Under the pieces are notes generated by a model, which was not told the origin of the DNA, searched no databases, and saw only the letters and a program-made list of their open reading frames with translations. Of a stretch of 64,000 bases of DNA, positions 1 through 8,826 are shown in pieces. The stretch is from Sphingomonas sp. PP-CE-1G-424 (lineage in GTDB: Bacteria > Pseudomonadota > Alphaproteobacteria > Sphingomonadales > Sphingomonadaceae). The translations under genes and the position numbers were made by a program. Each line of letters starts with the position of its first letter. Within the stretch, counting starts at the first letter, position 1. The stretch lies in NCBI RefSeq assembly GCF_004341085.1, contig NZ_SLXW01000002.1, forward strand, positions 434,001 to 498,000. The letters run 5' to 3'.

Positions 1-776
1 AGCCGCCCGCCTTCACCGCGGACCGCCTCGGTGATCAGGAAATTTTTGACCTCCAGATTGTAGAGGCAGGTCGGGTGGAACTGCATCATCTCCATGTTGG
101 AGACGCGGGCGCCCGCGCGCCATGCCATCGCGATGCCGTCGCCGGTCGCGCCGCGGGGGGCGGTCGAGAACAGGTAGGTGCGTCCTGCGCCGCCCGTTGC
201 GAGGATCGTCGCGCGCGCGGTGTAGAGGGCGACGCGCTCGGTCTTGCGGTCGACCGCGTAGACGCCCCAGACGTTGCCGGATCCCGAATAGCGTTCCTCG
301 TGACGGCCGGTGGCGAGGTCGATCGCGATCTGGTCGGGGACGAGCGTGATGTTCGGATGTGCTTCGGCGGCCTTCTGGAGCGCTTCCTGCACCGCCCAGC
401 CGGTCGCGTCGGCGACATGGACGATGCGGCGATGCGAGTGGCCGCCCTCGCGAGTCAGGTGGAGCGCGTTGCCCTCGGTCTCGAACGGCACGCCGAGATG
501 CGTCAGGCGTTCGATCGCCGCGGGGGCGCCCTCGACGACCATCTCGACGATCGCGCGGTCATTGAGGCCTGCGCCGGCGACCATCGTGTCCTCGACATGG
601 TTCTCGAACGTGTCACCGGGTTCGAGCACCGCGGCGATCCCCCCTTGCGCCCAGGCGGTCGAGCCTTCGTTGAGCGCACCCTTGGCGAGCACGGTGACCT
701 TGAAGCGCTCCGCCAGGTTTAGCGCCGCGGTAAGCCCGGCGGCGCCCGAGCCGACGATCAGGACGTCGCTATTCAT
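1..776 (-). CDS. nadB: L-aspartate oxidase, partial (C-terminal part beyond window)
   Basis: FAD-dependent oxidase that converts L-aspartate to iminoaspartate, the first step of de novo NAD synthesis. The N-terminus carries the dinucleotide fold SDVLIVGSGAAGLTAALNLA, then the flavin-site stretches GSTAWAQGGIAA and GGHSHRRIVH and, near the window edge, ATGDGIAMAWRAGA followed by MEMMQFHPT. All are typical of the NadB/succinate dehydrogenase flavoprotein family. The short N-terminus and the SxAWAQGGIA form favour NadB over SdhA. About 258 codons are visible and the gene runs off the left edge. It starts at an ATG read from 776. The partner nadA/nadC genes are not visible, so the assignment rests on sequence motifs alone. 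Confidence 0.9.
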   Translation of the reverse strand, partial: MNSDVLIVGSGAAGLTAALNLAERFKVTVLAKGALNEGSTAWAQGGIAAVLEPGDTFENHVEDTMVAGAGLNDRAIVEMVVEGAPAAIERLTHLGVPFETEGNALHLTREGGHSHRRIVHVADATGWAVQEALQKAAEAHPNITLVPDQIAIDLATGRHEERYSGSGNVWGVYAVDRKTERVALYTARATILATGGAGRTYLFSTAPRGATGDGIAMAWRAGARVSNMEMMQFHPTCLYNLEVKNFLITEAVRGEGGR

Positions 777-1075
777 GGTGGCAGAGCCTCGACGTAAGTG
801 GTGATAGGCGCGCGCGGCGGCGCGGCGCGAAAAGACGATCCTGCATTCGCCCGATGTGGCACAAAATACCGGGTTCAGGACAGCAGATAGGACGGGTCGT
901 GCGAGAAAACTGTGACGCCTCAACCGATTGAGTCGACGGCAGCGAAACGCCAGTCCCGATCGACGGCGAAACCGACGATAGCCGGCTTTGACCCGCTGCG
1001 ATTTGGGCGTCAGGCTGCGATCGGTATGGTCCGGGGATCGAATCTCCGCGCAACCGACCGGAACGGGCGAAGCAT
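777..1075. other. Intergenic region between divergent nadB and ROK regulator
   Basis: This 299-base gap must hold the promoters of nadB (leftward) and of the ROK regulator (rightward). I see no convincing sigma-70 hexamers, hairpin or small gene in it. Confidence 0.5.
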
Positions 1076-2344
1076 GTGACGAAGAACAAGGAACTGGGCT
1101 CGGGCGCGCCGGGAAAGTCGGCGGCGGTCGATCGCGGCGCGCGGCTTGGCGATCGCGGCGCGCGGCTTGGCATCAGTCTTTCGGGAACCAACCTCGAACG
1201 CGCGGGCGACTACAACCAGCGGACCGTGCTGCAGGTGATCCGCGTGAGCGGCGAGGCGAGCCGGACCGATCTCGCCACGATCACCGGGCTGACCGCGCCG
1301 ACGATCGCCAACATCACGCGGCGGCTCCTCGAGGCGGGGCTGATCAGCGACGCGGGGCGGCGGCAGGGCGCGCGCGGTCAGCCCGCGGCGCAGCTCGTGA
1401 TCAATCCGGCGGGCGGCTTTTCGGTCGGGATCAATATCGACCGTGACCACATCACGATCGTGTCGCTCGACCTCGCGGGGACGGTCCTGACGCGCGCGAC
1501 GCGTGAAATCGCGTTCGCGATGCCCGAAGTGGTCTCGGCTTGGCTGCGCGACGAGATCGCCGCGATCCGAGCCTCCGACCTGATCGACGAGGCACGCCTG
1601 CTGGGAGTTGGCGTCGCGATGCCCGACGACTTGGGGCGGGTGCCGTTTCCGCATCGTCCCGCCGCGTATGAGGGGTGGGACGACGTCGACGTCGTCGCGC
1701 TCGTCGGGGCGATCGCGCCCTGGCCGGTCTATGTCGACAACGATGCCGCAGCGGCGGCGATCGGCGAGGCGCAATTCGGATCGGGGATGGTGCTACCGAG
1801 CTTCTTCTACGTCTTGGTCAGCGCGGGGCTGGGCGGCGGACTGGTGATCGACGGGAATTACTTCCGTGGCGCCGGCGCGCGCAGCGGCGAGATCGGTTTC
1901 ATGCCCGACATGACCAAGCGTGCCCAAGGCCGTACGGTACAGGAAACGGTGTCGCTGTCCGCGCTCTACGACCGGCTGGAGGCGGGGGGCTGCGACATTG
2001 CGGGGGTCGGCGCGCTCACCGGTGACGATCCAGCCGTGACGGCAATCGTCGCCGACTGGGTCGAGGATGCGGCGCAATCGCTGATCGCGCCGCTGATCGC
2101 GGTGAGTTGCCTGGTCGATCCCGGTGCGGTCCTGATCGGGGGACGGTTGCCCGGGCCTTTGGTCGATGCGCTGGTCGAGCGGCTCAACGCGATGCTGGAA
2201 AAATCGGCGTTGCCATCGGCGGCGCGGGTGATGCGCGCCGCGATGTCGGACGATGCGCCCGCGATCGGCGCGGCGATCCTGCCGTTCCTCCACCATATCC
2301 TTCCGTCGGACGCCATCTTGATGCAGGCCGGCCGCTCCGGCTGA
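1076..2344 (+). CDS. ROK-family transcriptional regulator (NagC/XylR type)
   Basis: A 422-residue DNA-binding repressor of the ROK family. A winged helix-turn-helix lies near residues 42-95 (NQRTVLQVIRVSGEASRTDL followed by TGLTAPTIANITRRLLEAGL), and a sugar-kinase-like fold follows (VYVDNDAAAAAIGEA, SAGLGGGLVIDG). The CxCGxxGCxE zinc motif usual in ROK proteins is absent where it would be expected, and the GExGH histidine is a phenylalanine (GEIGF), so it probably senses a sugar without phosphorylating it. It uses a GTG start. The N-terminal tail before the HTH contains a perfect 21-base tandem duplication. It lies upstream of a ROK kinase and faces a glycoside hydrolase series, so it is the likely local repressor of that locus (inference). 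Confidence 0.85.
   Translation: MTKNKELGSGAPGKSAAVDRGARLGDRGARLGISLSGTNLERAGDYNQRTVLQVIRVSGEASRTDLATITGLTAPTIANITRRLLEAGLISDAGRRQGARGQPAAQLVINPAGGFSVGINIDRDHITIVSLDLAGTVLTRATREIAFAMPEVVSAWLRDEIAAIRASDLIDEARLLGVGVAMPDDLGRVPFPHRPAAYEGWDDVDVVALVGAIAPWPVYVDNDAAAAAIGEAQFGSGMVLPSFFYVLVSAGLGGGLVIDGNYFRGAGARSGEIGFMPDMTKRAQGRTVQETVSLSALYDRLEAGGCDIAGVGALTGDDPAVTAIVADWVEDAAQSLIAPLIAVSCLVDPGAVLIGGRLPGPLVDALVERLNAMLEKSALPSAARVMRAAMSDDAPAIGAAILPFLHHILPSDAILMQAGRSG
1130..1171 (+). repeat. 21-bp perfect tandem duplication inside ROK regulator
   Basis: Two identical 21-base copies (1130-1150 and 1151-1171) encode the repeated residues DRGARLG in the low-complexity tail before the helix-turn-helix. The duplication keeps the frame. 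Confidence 0.9.
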
Positions 2345-2382
2345 AACGATTAACGCAATTTAACTTTTTAATTCGATGGTGC

Positions 2383-2400
2383 TTGGCTAGATTGGTCTCA
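2383..2400 (+). promoter_or_regulatory. Candidate operator shared with the GH2 promoter
   Basis: The 18-mer TTGGCTAGATTGGTCTCA lies about 150 bases upstream of the ROK kinase. It matches 14 of 18 positions of TTGGCGAATTAGGTCTCA at 8827-8844, upstream of the GH2 gene. A shorter match with the ATTGGTC core occurs near 11540, upstream of the GH3 gene. The recurrence at three promoters of one pathway suggests a common regulator site, perhaps for the ROK protein encoded at 1076-2344. This is inference from sequence similarity only. Confidence 0.4.
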
Positions 2401-2550
2401 CACGTGCCGCTGCGACTGGGCGACGGTGGGAGCGATTGGCATCGGCGGTTCTGATCGCAGCGAAGCCCCTGTGCCTCTTTTACCGAGAGACGCTGCACTC
2501 CCCCCTCCGGTTTCGACGTCGCCGACGGCGTTCGATGGGAGAGGCGATCG

Positions 2551-3447
2551 ATGGTTCAGATTGGTATTGATTTCGGCGGGACGAAGATCGAGGCCGCGGC
2601 GCTCGACGAGGGCGGCCAGTTCCTCAGCCGTCTTCGCGTGCCCAACCCGGGCGATTACGATCGCGCGGTGCGCGACGTCCGCGAACTCGTTCTCGCAGTC
2701 GAGGCGGAAGCCGGCGCGCCGGGCACGATCGGGATCGGCACGCCAGGATCGATCTCGCCGCGCACCGGCCTGATGCGCAACGCCAATTCGCTCTATCTCA
2801 ACGGCCGCACGTTCCGCGAAGACCTGGAAACCGCGATGGAGCGACCGGTGCGGATGGCGAACGATGCCAATTGCCTGGCGCTATCGGAGGCGGTCGATGG
2901 CGCCGCAGCGGGTGCGCGATCGGCGTTCGCGATCATCGTCGGGACCGGCTGCGGCGGCGGACTGGTGATCGACGGGCGGATCGTCGAGGGCGCGAACGGG
3001 ATTGCCGGCGAATGGGGCCATGTCCCGCTGCCGTGGCCGACGGGAGTCGAGGTGCCGGGGCCTGCGTGCTGGTGCGGCCAGCATGGCTGCCTGGAAAGCT
3101 GGGTGTCGGGGACGGGGTTCCGTCGCGATTATGAGAGCGTCACGGGGCAGGCGCTCGACGGCGCGGCGATCATCGCTGCGGCGCGCGCCGGCGACGCGGG
3201 CGCGAGTGCGACGCTCGATCGCTACATCGACCGCCTGGGTCGCGCGCTCGCGCTGATCGCGAACCTGGTCGATCCGGATTGCTTCGTGCTCGGGGGCGGC
3301 ATGTCGAACGTCGTGGAGATCTACGATCGGCTTCCCGCGGTGGTGCGCAGCCACACGTTCTCGGATGGCTGGGACGCGAAGATCGTCCAGGCGGTGTGGG
3401 GCGACAGCAGCGGGGTCCGCGGCGCCGCGCGGCTCTGGCCAGCCTGA
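2551..3447 (+). CDS. ROK-family sugar kinase (fructokinase/mannokinase-like)
   Basis: A 298-residue ATP-dependent hexokinase of the ROK family. It opens with the phosphate-binding motif GIDFGGTKIEAAALD, has the catalytic-Asp region MANDANCLALSEA, the nucleotide motif IIVGTGCGGGLVIDG, the ROK histidine in GEWGH and the zinc cluster CWCGQHGCLE. These features make it an active kinase, in contrast to the regulator upstream. The overall form resembles Mak-type fructokinase/mannokinase. With GH2 and GH3 exo-glycosidases next door, a mannose, fructose or glucose substrate is plausible, but the sequence does not decide which. It starts at an ATG and ends 12 bases from the convergent carboxylesterase. 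Confidence 0.85.
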   Translation: MVQIGIDFGGTKIEAAALDEGGQFLSRLRVPNPGDYDRAVRDVRELVLAVEAEAGAPGTIGIGTPGSISPRTGLMRNANSLYLNGRTFREDLETAMERPVRMANDANCLALSEAVDGAAAGARSAFAIIVGTGCGGGLVIDGRIVEGANGIAGEWGHVPLPWPTGVEVPGPACWCGQHGCLESWVSGTGFRRDYESVTGQALDGAAIIAAARAGDAGASATLDRYIDRLGRALALIANLVDPDCFVLGGGMSNVVEIYDRLPAVVRSHTFSDGWDAKIVQAVWGDSSGVRGAARLWPA

Positions 3448-3459
3448 CGCCGTTCGACG

Positions 3460-4917
3460 TCAGGGCGCGGCGCGCAGTCCGCAGACCGCGCCGCGCAGAT
3501 CGTTGCCGGGCTGCGGACCGCCGTTGACGAAACCGAGATACGTCTTGCTCGCCAGATCGTAGCGTTCCCAGGTCGGCAGTCCGGCTGCGTTCGGGGTGCC
3601 GGTGCGCGCGAAGGCGAGCCAATAGGCCTGCATCGGCGGCGCGCCCGGTTCGAGTTCGTCGCTGCCCGCCATCACGTAGCGGATCTCGCTGCCATGCGTC
3701 ACCGGCTTGGCGTCGGGGGCGGTATAGTCGAACTGGTACTGCCAGACGGGCTGGCCTGCGCGGGTTCGCTCGGCTGCGATGGTTGTCACCGGGCAGCGGA
3801 AGGTGATGTCGTTCGACAGGATCAGGTCGAGATCGCCCATCCGCGGATCGGCGACCGGGATCGTGTCCACGCCATATGCTCGCCGCGCGAGGCCGGCGTT
3901 GCGCCCGAACGCGTCCGCGATCGCCTCGCTGGCGCGCGATACGCCGCCGTGGAGCGTCAGTTCGCGCGCATTGTTACCGACGATCAGCGGGGCGGGGTTG
4001 CCGCCTTTCGCCAGGGTCTCGGCCGGCGTTTCGGTGAGGACGCGGCCGTCGACGATCGCCTGGAGCCAGATGAAGCTCTTGTCAGCGAGACCGGGAACGT
4101 CGACCGTCTCGGTCGCGGCGATCAGGCGTGCGACGGGGAGCGCGCGGAGCGCGGCGGCGGTCTGCGCGATGCCGGCCTTTGCCGCGATCATGGTGCCGAG
4201 GCGTTCGTTCTCGGCGAGGCTGCGCGGCGGCGTGCCGAAGCCGGGCGTGCCGCTTTCTTCGATCGCCTTGGCGAACAGTCTGCGCGAGCCGGGGCTGAGT
4301 AAATGCAGGCCGACGTCCATCGCACCGGCGCTTTCGCCGAACAGCGTGACGTTGGCGGGATCGCCGCCGAAGGCTGCGATGTTGGCGCGGACCCAGCGGA
4401 GTGCCGCCTGCTGGTCCATCAGCCCGTAATTGCCCGAGGCGCCGCCGCCTTCGCGGGTGAGCGCAGGGTGCGACATAAAGCCGAGCGCGCCGAGCCGGTA
4501 CTGGATGCTGACGAGCACGACGCCCTTGCGGACCATGCCCGACTGGATCGTGCCCGCGCCGCCGCCCGCATAGTTCGAGCCGCCGTGGATCCAGACCATC
4601 ACAGGCAGCGGCCTGGCGGGTTTGGGATCGGGCGTCGCGATCTCGAGATAAAGGCAGTCCTCGCTCGCGAAACTGGCCGCCTGGGTGTTCCAGCCGCGAT
4701 CGACCTGTGGGCAAGATGGCGCAGACGCGATGGCGTCGCGGGTAGTCTGCCAAGTGCGGACCGGCTGCGGTGGCTTCCAGCGGAGCGGCCCCGTCGGCGG
4801 CGCGGCGTAGGGAATGCCGCGGTAGAGCTGGCGACCATCCGCAGTCACCTCGCCGCGCACCGCGCCGCGGTCGGTGGAGACGATTGCGGTCGATAGGGCT
4901 AGCGCGGCGAGCAGCAT
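3460..4917 (-). CDS. Type-B carboxylesterase, secreted
   Basis: A 485-residue alpha/beta-hydrolase of the carboxylesterase type B family, probably exported: it begins with the short hydrophobic stretch MLLAALALSTAIVS. The oxyanion region VWIHGGSNYAGG and the nucleophile elbow FGESAGA (Ser near residue 196) are clear, and a His in THGSEIRY near the C-terminus fits the third triad residue. The frame is open far upstream, but the family start RGAVRGEV and the coupled ATG at 4917 fix the start. That ATG overlaps the stop of the SGNH hydrolase gene by one base (TGATG), so the two are translationally coupled. It may remove acyl groups from plant polysaccharide fragments (inference from context). 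Confidence 0.87.
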   Translation of the reverse strand: MLLAALALSTAIVSTDRGAVRGEVTADGRQLYRGIPYAAPPTGPLRWKPPQPVRTWQTTRDAIASAPSCPQVDRGWNTQAASFASEDCLYLEIATPDPKPARPLPVMVWIHGGSNYAGGGAGTIQSGMVRKGVVLVSIQYRLGALGFMSHPALTREGGGASGNYGLMDQQAALRWVRANIAAFGGDPANVTLFGESAGAMDVGLHLLSPGSRRLFAKAIEESGTPGFGTPPRSLAENERLGTMIAAKAGIAQTAAALRALPVARLIAATETVDVPGLADKSFIWLQAIVDGRVLTETPAETLAKGGNPAPLIVGNNARELTLHGGVSRASEAIADAFGRNAGLARRAYGVDTIPVADPRMGDLDLILSNDITFRCPVTTIAAERTRAGQPVWQYQFDYTAPDAKPVTHGSEIRYVMAGSDELEPGAPPMQAYWLAFARTGTPNAAGLPTWERYDLASKTYLGFVNGGPQPGNDLRGAVCGLRAAP

Positions 4918-5684
4918 CAGCGGGCGATCATCGCGCGGGTCGGGGCGGGGTGCGACAGCGCCGCCTTGAACGCGCGTTCGGCGACCGGTGCCATCACCGC
5001 ATACCCGGCCACCGTCGGGTGGACGTGATCCGACGAGAGCCCCTCGCGCATCCCCAGCGTGCCGGGCGCGACCAGCGCGGACCAGTAATCGGCATAGGTC
5101 GAGCCGGTCGCCGCCGCATAGGATTTGAGCCACGCGTTCATCGCGACGATCTTGCTGCCGGTATCGAGCCCCGGCCGCCACGGATAGCGATCCGCGGGCG
5201 GGATCGAGGCAAGGATCACGCGGATGCCGTTGGCCTGTGCGAGTTCGGTCATCGCGCGGATGTTGGCCTTGCTCTCGTCGGGCGTCATCGGTCCGGTATT
5301 GAACGCGATGTCGTTGGTGCCGGCCATGATCTGCACCACGGCGGGCTTGAGCGCGATGACGTCGGCGGGGAAGCGGACCAGCATCTGCGGCGTGGTCTGC
5401 CCGCCGATGCCGCGGCCGATCCGGCCGGGCGTGAAGAACGTCGGAATGTGATCGAACCAGCCCTGCGTGATCGAGTCGCCGATCAGGACGATGCGGGGTT
5501 GCCCGGCGACGGGGGCGGGGAGAGCGGCGTTCGCGTCGCGGTAACGGCCGACCCACGCCCAGTCGGTGTGCAGCCGGTCCTCGGCTTCCTTCGCCGATTT
5601 CTGCTCGGGCGTCGGGTCGGCGGCGAAGACGGGGAACGCCACGGCGACGGCGAGCGCAGCGAGCAACAGATGGGTCGGTTTCAT
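4917..5684 (-). CDS. SGNH/GDSL-type esterase, secreted
   Basis: A 255-residue SGNH hydrolase with a signal peptide (hydrophobic stretch to the AFPVFAA cleavage region, residues 1-22). The four family blocks are visible: GDSITQGW (nucleophile Ser near residue 71), GIGGQTTP (block II Gly), GTNDIAF (block III Asn) and DHVHP (Asp/His). It resembles platelet-activating-factor acetylhydrolase-like and acetylxylan-esterase-like enzymes, so a role in deacetylating hemicellulose is plausible. It lies between the GH2 gene and a carboxylesterase on the same strand and is coupled to the latter by a one-base overlap. Its ATG overlaps the stop of the short remnant frame upstream. Confidence 0.87.
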   Translation of the reverse strand: MKPTHLLLAALAVAVAFPVFAADPTPEQKSAKEAEDRLHTDWAWVGRYRDANAALPAPVAGQPRIVLIGDSITQGWFDHIPTFFTPGRIGRGIGGQTTPQMLVRFPADVIALKPAVVQIMAGTNDIAFNTGPMTPDESKANIRAMTELAQANGIRVILASIPPADRYPWRPGLDTGSKIVAMNAWLKSYAAATGSTYADYWSALVAPGTLGMREGLSSDHVHPTVAGYAVMAPVAERAFKAALSHPAPTRAMIAR

Positions 5685-5788
5685 CGGGTCATCCTATCGG
5701 GTCGGCGGTCACCGGAGCGCATCGGGTGGTCCTGCGCCGCCGCCGCTGCCGGGGCTACAAGCAAGGCGAGGGCGGCGAGGATCTTTAT
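5681..5788 (-). pseudogene. Signal-peptide remnant with ATA in place of a start codon
   Basis: Between the GH2 stop and the SGNH start an open frame of 35 codons reads as a textbook signal peptide: K-I-L-A-A-L-A-L-L-V-A, then PAAAAAQ, a short charged tail DHPMRSGDRR, and a TGA that overlaps the next ATG (ATGA). The codon where ATG is expected is ATA, and no ATG, GTG or TTG lies between it and the preceding in-frame stop. The simplest reading is the 5' end of a lost secreted enzyme gene whose body was deleted, or a coupling leader peptide whose start mutated. An AUA start cannot be excluded. Confidence 0.45.
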
Positions 5789-5792
5789 CGGT

Positions 5793-8738
5793 TCAGCGGA
5801 CTTTGACGGCGGTCTGCGTCACGTTCCAGCCGCGCAGCGCGACCGTCGTCCTGCCCTTGGTCGCGGAGGCGGGGTAGCGGATCTCGATCCGCCGCTTGGC
5901 ACCCGGCAGCAGCGAGACATAGTTATCGGTGAAATAGGCGGGCAGGACCTGCGTCCCGTCGCCGTTCATCACCGTCAGCTTGGTCGCCAGCGCGGCGACG
6001 CTGCCCGGATTGGACAGGTCGAGCGTGGTCGCGATCTCGTCGCCATCGCGGCGGCTGGTCGCGGTCGAGGTCAGGCGGACCTTCGCCATCGTCGTCATGC
6101 CGCGATAGGCGTCGTCGTCGGCACCCTGCCAATAGACGTTCTGCGAGACGATCTTGCCGGCGGCATCTGTCACGTCGAGCGAGACCAGCACCATGCCCTG
6201 CGTCAGCAGCGGTGCCAGATCGAGCGTGAAGGCATCCGCGACCAGTCCGGCGCCTGCGCTGACCGTCGCGCGCTGTTCGGCGAGCACGCGGTTGTCCAGC
6301 GACGTCACCTTGGCATGAACCACCGCACCGGTCAGCGCGGGACCGTTGTTGACCAGCACGATCTTGTGATCGGGCAGGTTCATCTGGACGTGGACCGGCT
6401 CGGACGCCTTCTTGGTGCCGTAGAACGCGGCGTGCGTGTCATAGTCGGACGAGAAGATCTGCCACGCCGAGGACGGCCAGGCGGGCTGCGTCATCCACAG
6501 CATTCTCGCGGAGTTGGTGGTCCACAGCCCGGCGTTGAACCCTTCGAAGATCGCGCGATAGGAGTCGTACTCCATCATCTGCGCCTTGCGTTCGAAGTCG
6601 GGCAGGCTGGTGCCCGCACCATAGCGAGTCGCGAGCGCATCCATGTACGTCTTGACCGCGCCGTTCCCGGTCTGGTGCCAGTCGTGATACGCCCAGGTAT
6701 CGCCGATCGGCCAGAGATCGGCCTTAGGCAGCGCACGCGTCCATGCCTCCAGCGTCGGGAAGCTGGGCGTGCCGAGTTCGACCGAGAAGCCCTTCGCGTG
6801 TTCGGTGAAGTAGGTGGACTCGGGCCGCCAGTTGTACGGGCCGCTGTTCTGCAGGTTCACGCGGTTCGACGAGCCCATGTAGAGGCGCGTGCCGTCGTCG
6901 CGGTTGATGATCCCCTGCAGCGCCTCGTTGAGGATCGGCTGCGGCACGCCCTCGTTGCGGCCGAACCAGACGACGATCGAGGGATGGTTGCGGAACCGCT
7001 TCACCACGTCTTCGGCATTGGCGGCGAACAGCGGCACGTCCTGCGCCTCGATGTTGTAATCCTGAGTCGATTCCCAGAAATCGTTGAGGATCATCAGCCC
7101 GTGTTCGTCGGCTAGATCGTAGAACGTTTCCTCGGTATTCTGGCCGACCCAGTTGCGGATGATGTTGAGGTTCGCGTCCTGATGCAGCCGGAAGAACGGC
7201 AGCAGGCGCTCGCGTTCGGTCCGCTTCATGAAGTCGTCCATGCCGATATTGCCGCCACGCGCGGCGATCCGCACGCCGTTGACCTTGATCAGGAGGTAGG
7301 GCGCGAGCCCGGCGTCGCCCGCGATCGGCGTCACCGCCGGCGAGGTTTCGGCGCCGGGGACGAGCGAGGCGGCCCAGCCATTGTCGGTCTTGCGGATACC
7401 CTGGTGCGTGCCGTCGACGATCTGCGTGTGGAGCGCGCGCGCCTTGGACAGGTCGATGCCGACGCGGCGCAGCGTATCGGTCTTGTCCATCAGCGAGATC
7501 TCGTACGTCACCTGCCGCATGCCGAAGCGCAGGGTCTTGGTGTCGGAGACGGCGTTGTTGGCGGCAGTCGTGAGCGTCAGGTCGTGCAGCGCGGGCGCGC
7601 CGTAGCCGTTCGGCCACCAGAGCTTCGGATTGCGGACTGCGAGCGCGGGAAACTCGGCGGGCGCCATCATCACGTCGGCGCTGGCATGGGGCGCGAGCGG
7701 TACCGACTTGCTGACCGTGACGGCGTCGAACTTCGCGGTGACCGTGGCGGTGGTCGGCTGGTCGGTCAGGTTGCGGACCGGCACGGTGATCTCGACGTTA
7801 GCGACGCTGTTGTCGGCGTACGGCAAGGTCGTCACCACGTGTGCATCGCCCAGCGCGGTATCACCGGTCGCGATCAAGTCGACGCCCTGCCACAGCCCGG
7901 TGTTGCGGTCGCGGATCGACGGGATCCAGTCCCAGCCCTCGCTCGCGACGAAGGTCGGGCCATCGAGCATCTGCATCCCGCCATTCTCGCCCACGCCCGC
8001 GGTCATCGACTCCTCGTGAGCAACGCCGGGATGGGGAGGCGGCGACACCTTGACCGCGATGACGTTGCGGCCCGCTGCAAGCTTGCCGGTGACGTCGAAC
8101 CGGCCGCGGATGAACGCGCCCTTCATCGTGCCGAGACGCGCGCCGTTCAGCCAGATCTCGGCAGCGTAGTTCACACCTTTGAAGTTCAGTTCGAGATGCT
8201 TGCCGGTGGTTTCGGCGGGAACATCGATCTCGGTGCGATACCAGTAATCCTGCCGCGCCAAGCTCTCGGGGATCGTCAGGTTGTTCAGTCCGAACGCGGG
8301 ATCGGCATAGACGCCGCGATCGACCAGCGTCGTCAGGACGGTGCCGGGAACGGTGGCGACATACCAGGATTTCGCGTCATAGCCCACGCGCGACAGGGCG
8401 GCACCATCCGCTTGAACCTTGGGGGCTTCGGCGAGACGCCAGCCGGCGACGGTCCACAGGCCGGGGGCGCGTCTGGCGAGTGCGGGACCCCGCGGGATCG
8501 GCTTGGCGACGGGCTTGGGCAACGGCGCGCGGGTCCGGGGGATGGTTGCGGGATCCTGGGGGGTGACCTGTCCGGCCATCTGGCGCACCTGGACCGGCCA
8601 TTCGGACTTCACCGTGCCGCGATCGGCATAGCCGGCGGGCAGCGCCGCGGGTCCCGCCAGCGTCTGCGCCGACGCGGTCGATGCGAGCATCAGCCCAAAC
8701 AGGGAAACGCCAAGCCCGGTGGCAGAACGGTCGGTCAT
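5793..8738 (-). CDS. Glycoside hydrolase family 2, beta-mannosidase/exo-beta-glucosaminidase type
   Basis: A 981-residue exported exo-glycosidase with an N-terminal signal peptide (LFGLMLASTASAQ). The order is a GH2 sugar-binding domain (WYVATVPGTVLTTLVDRGVY, YWYRTEID), a beta-sandwich domain and a TIM barrel. The acid/base Glu sits in WFGRNEG (about residue 596) and the nucleophile Glu in SVELGTPSFP (about residue 654). The PGTVLTTLVDRGVYADP and GWDWIPSIRDRNTGLW stretches are those of exo-beta-D-glucosaminidase and beta-mannosidase GH2 members, not beta-galactosidases. It is followed on the same strand by the signal remnant and two esterase genes with almost no spacing, so it heads that unit. 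Exact substrate is uncertain. Confidence 0.85.
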   Translation of the reverse strand: MTDRSATGLGVSLFGLMLASTASAQTLAGPAALPAGYADRGTVKSEWPVQVRQMAGQVTPQDPATIPRTRAPLPKPVAKPIPRGPALARRAPGLWTVAGWRLAEAPKVQADGAALSRVGYDAKSWYVATVPGTVLTTLVDRGVYADPAFGLNNLTIPESLARQDYWYRTEIDVPAETTGKHLELNFKGVNYAAEIWLNGARLGTMKGAFIRGRFDVTGKLAAGRNVIAVKVSPPPHPGVAHEESMTAGVGENGGMQMLDGPTFVASEGWDWIPSIRDRNTGLWQGVDLIATGDTALGDAHVVTTLPYADNSVANVEITVPVRNLTDQPTTATVTAKFDAVTVSKSVPLAPHASADVMMAPAEFPALAVRNPKLWWPNGYGAPALHDLTLTTAANNAVSDTKTLRFGMRQVTYEISLMDKTDTLRRVGIDLSKARALHTQIVDGTHQGIRKTDNGWAASLVPGAETSPAVTPIAGDAGLAPYLLIKVNGVRIAARGGNIGMDDFMKRTERERLLPFFRLHQDANLNIIRNWVGQNTEETFYDLADEHGLMILNDFWESTQDYNIEAQDVPLFAANAEDVVKRFRNHPSIVVWFGRNEGVPQPILNEALQGIINRDDGTRLYMGSSNRVNLQNSGPYNWRPESTYFTEHAKGFSVELGTPSFPTLEAWTRALPKADLWPIGDTWAYHDWHQTGNGAVKTYMDALATRYGAGTSLPDFERKAQMMEYDSYRAIFEGFNAGLWTTNSARMLWMTQPAWPSSAWQIFSSDYDTHAAFYGTKKASEPVHVQMNLPDHKIVLVNNGPALTGAVVHAKVTSLDNRVLAEQRATVSAGAGLVADAFTLDLAPLLTQGMVLVSLDVTDAAGKIVSQNVYWQGADDDAYRGMTTMAKVRLTSTATSRRDGDEIATTLDLSNPGSVAALATKLTVMNGDGTQVLPAYFTDNYVSLLPGAKRRIEIRYPASATKGRTTVALRGWNVTQTAVKVR

Positions 8739-8826
8739 CAGTCATCCCCCATATCGGCAGCCGGATCTGTGGCCGGGCTGCGCTATCAATCCATCAGAGC
8801 ATGACCGACTGAGAAAGCCAATTGAT

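Noticed and set aside
2107..2454. Open frame spanning the ROK regulator end and the following gap
   Set aside because: Out-of-frame overlap with a strong gene and no motif; the gap itself looks regulatory.
4918..5556. Upstream extension of the carboxylesterase frame to about 698 residues
   Set aside because: The extension runs antiparallel in phase with the SGNH gene in another frame and has no carboxylesterase features; the ATG at 4917 gives a signal-like N-terminus and coupling.
4770..7115. A 781-codon open frame on the plus strand opposite the esterase and GH2 genes
   Set aside because: It lies antisense to three well-supported genes, has no domain resemblance and is Arg/Asp-rich, as expected for a mirror frame of GC-rich coding DNA.
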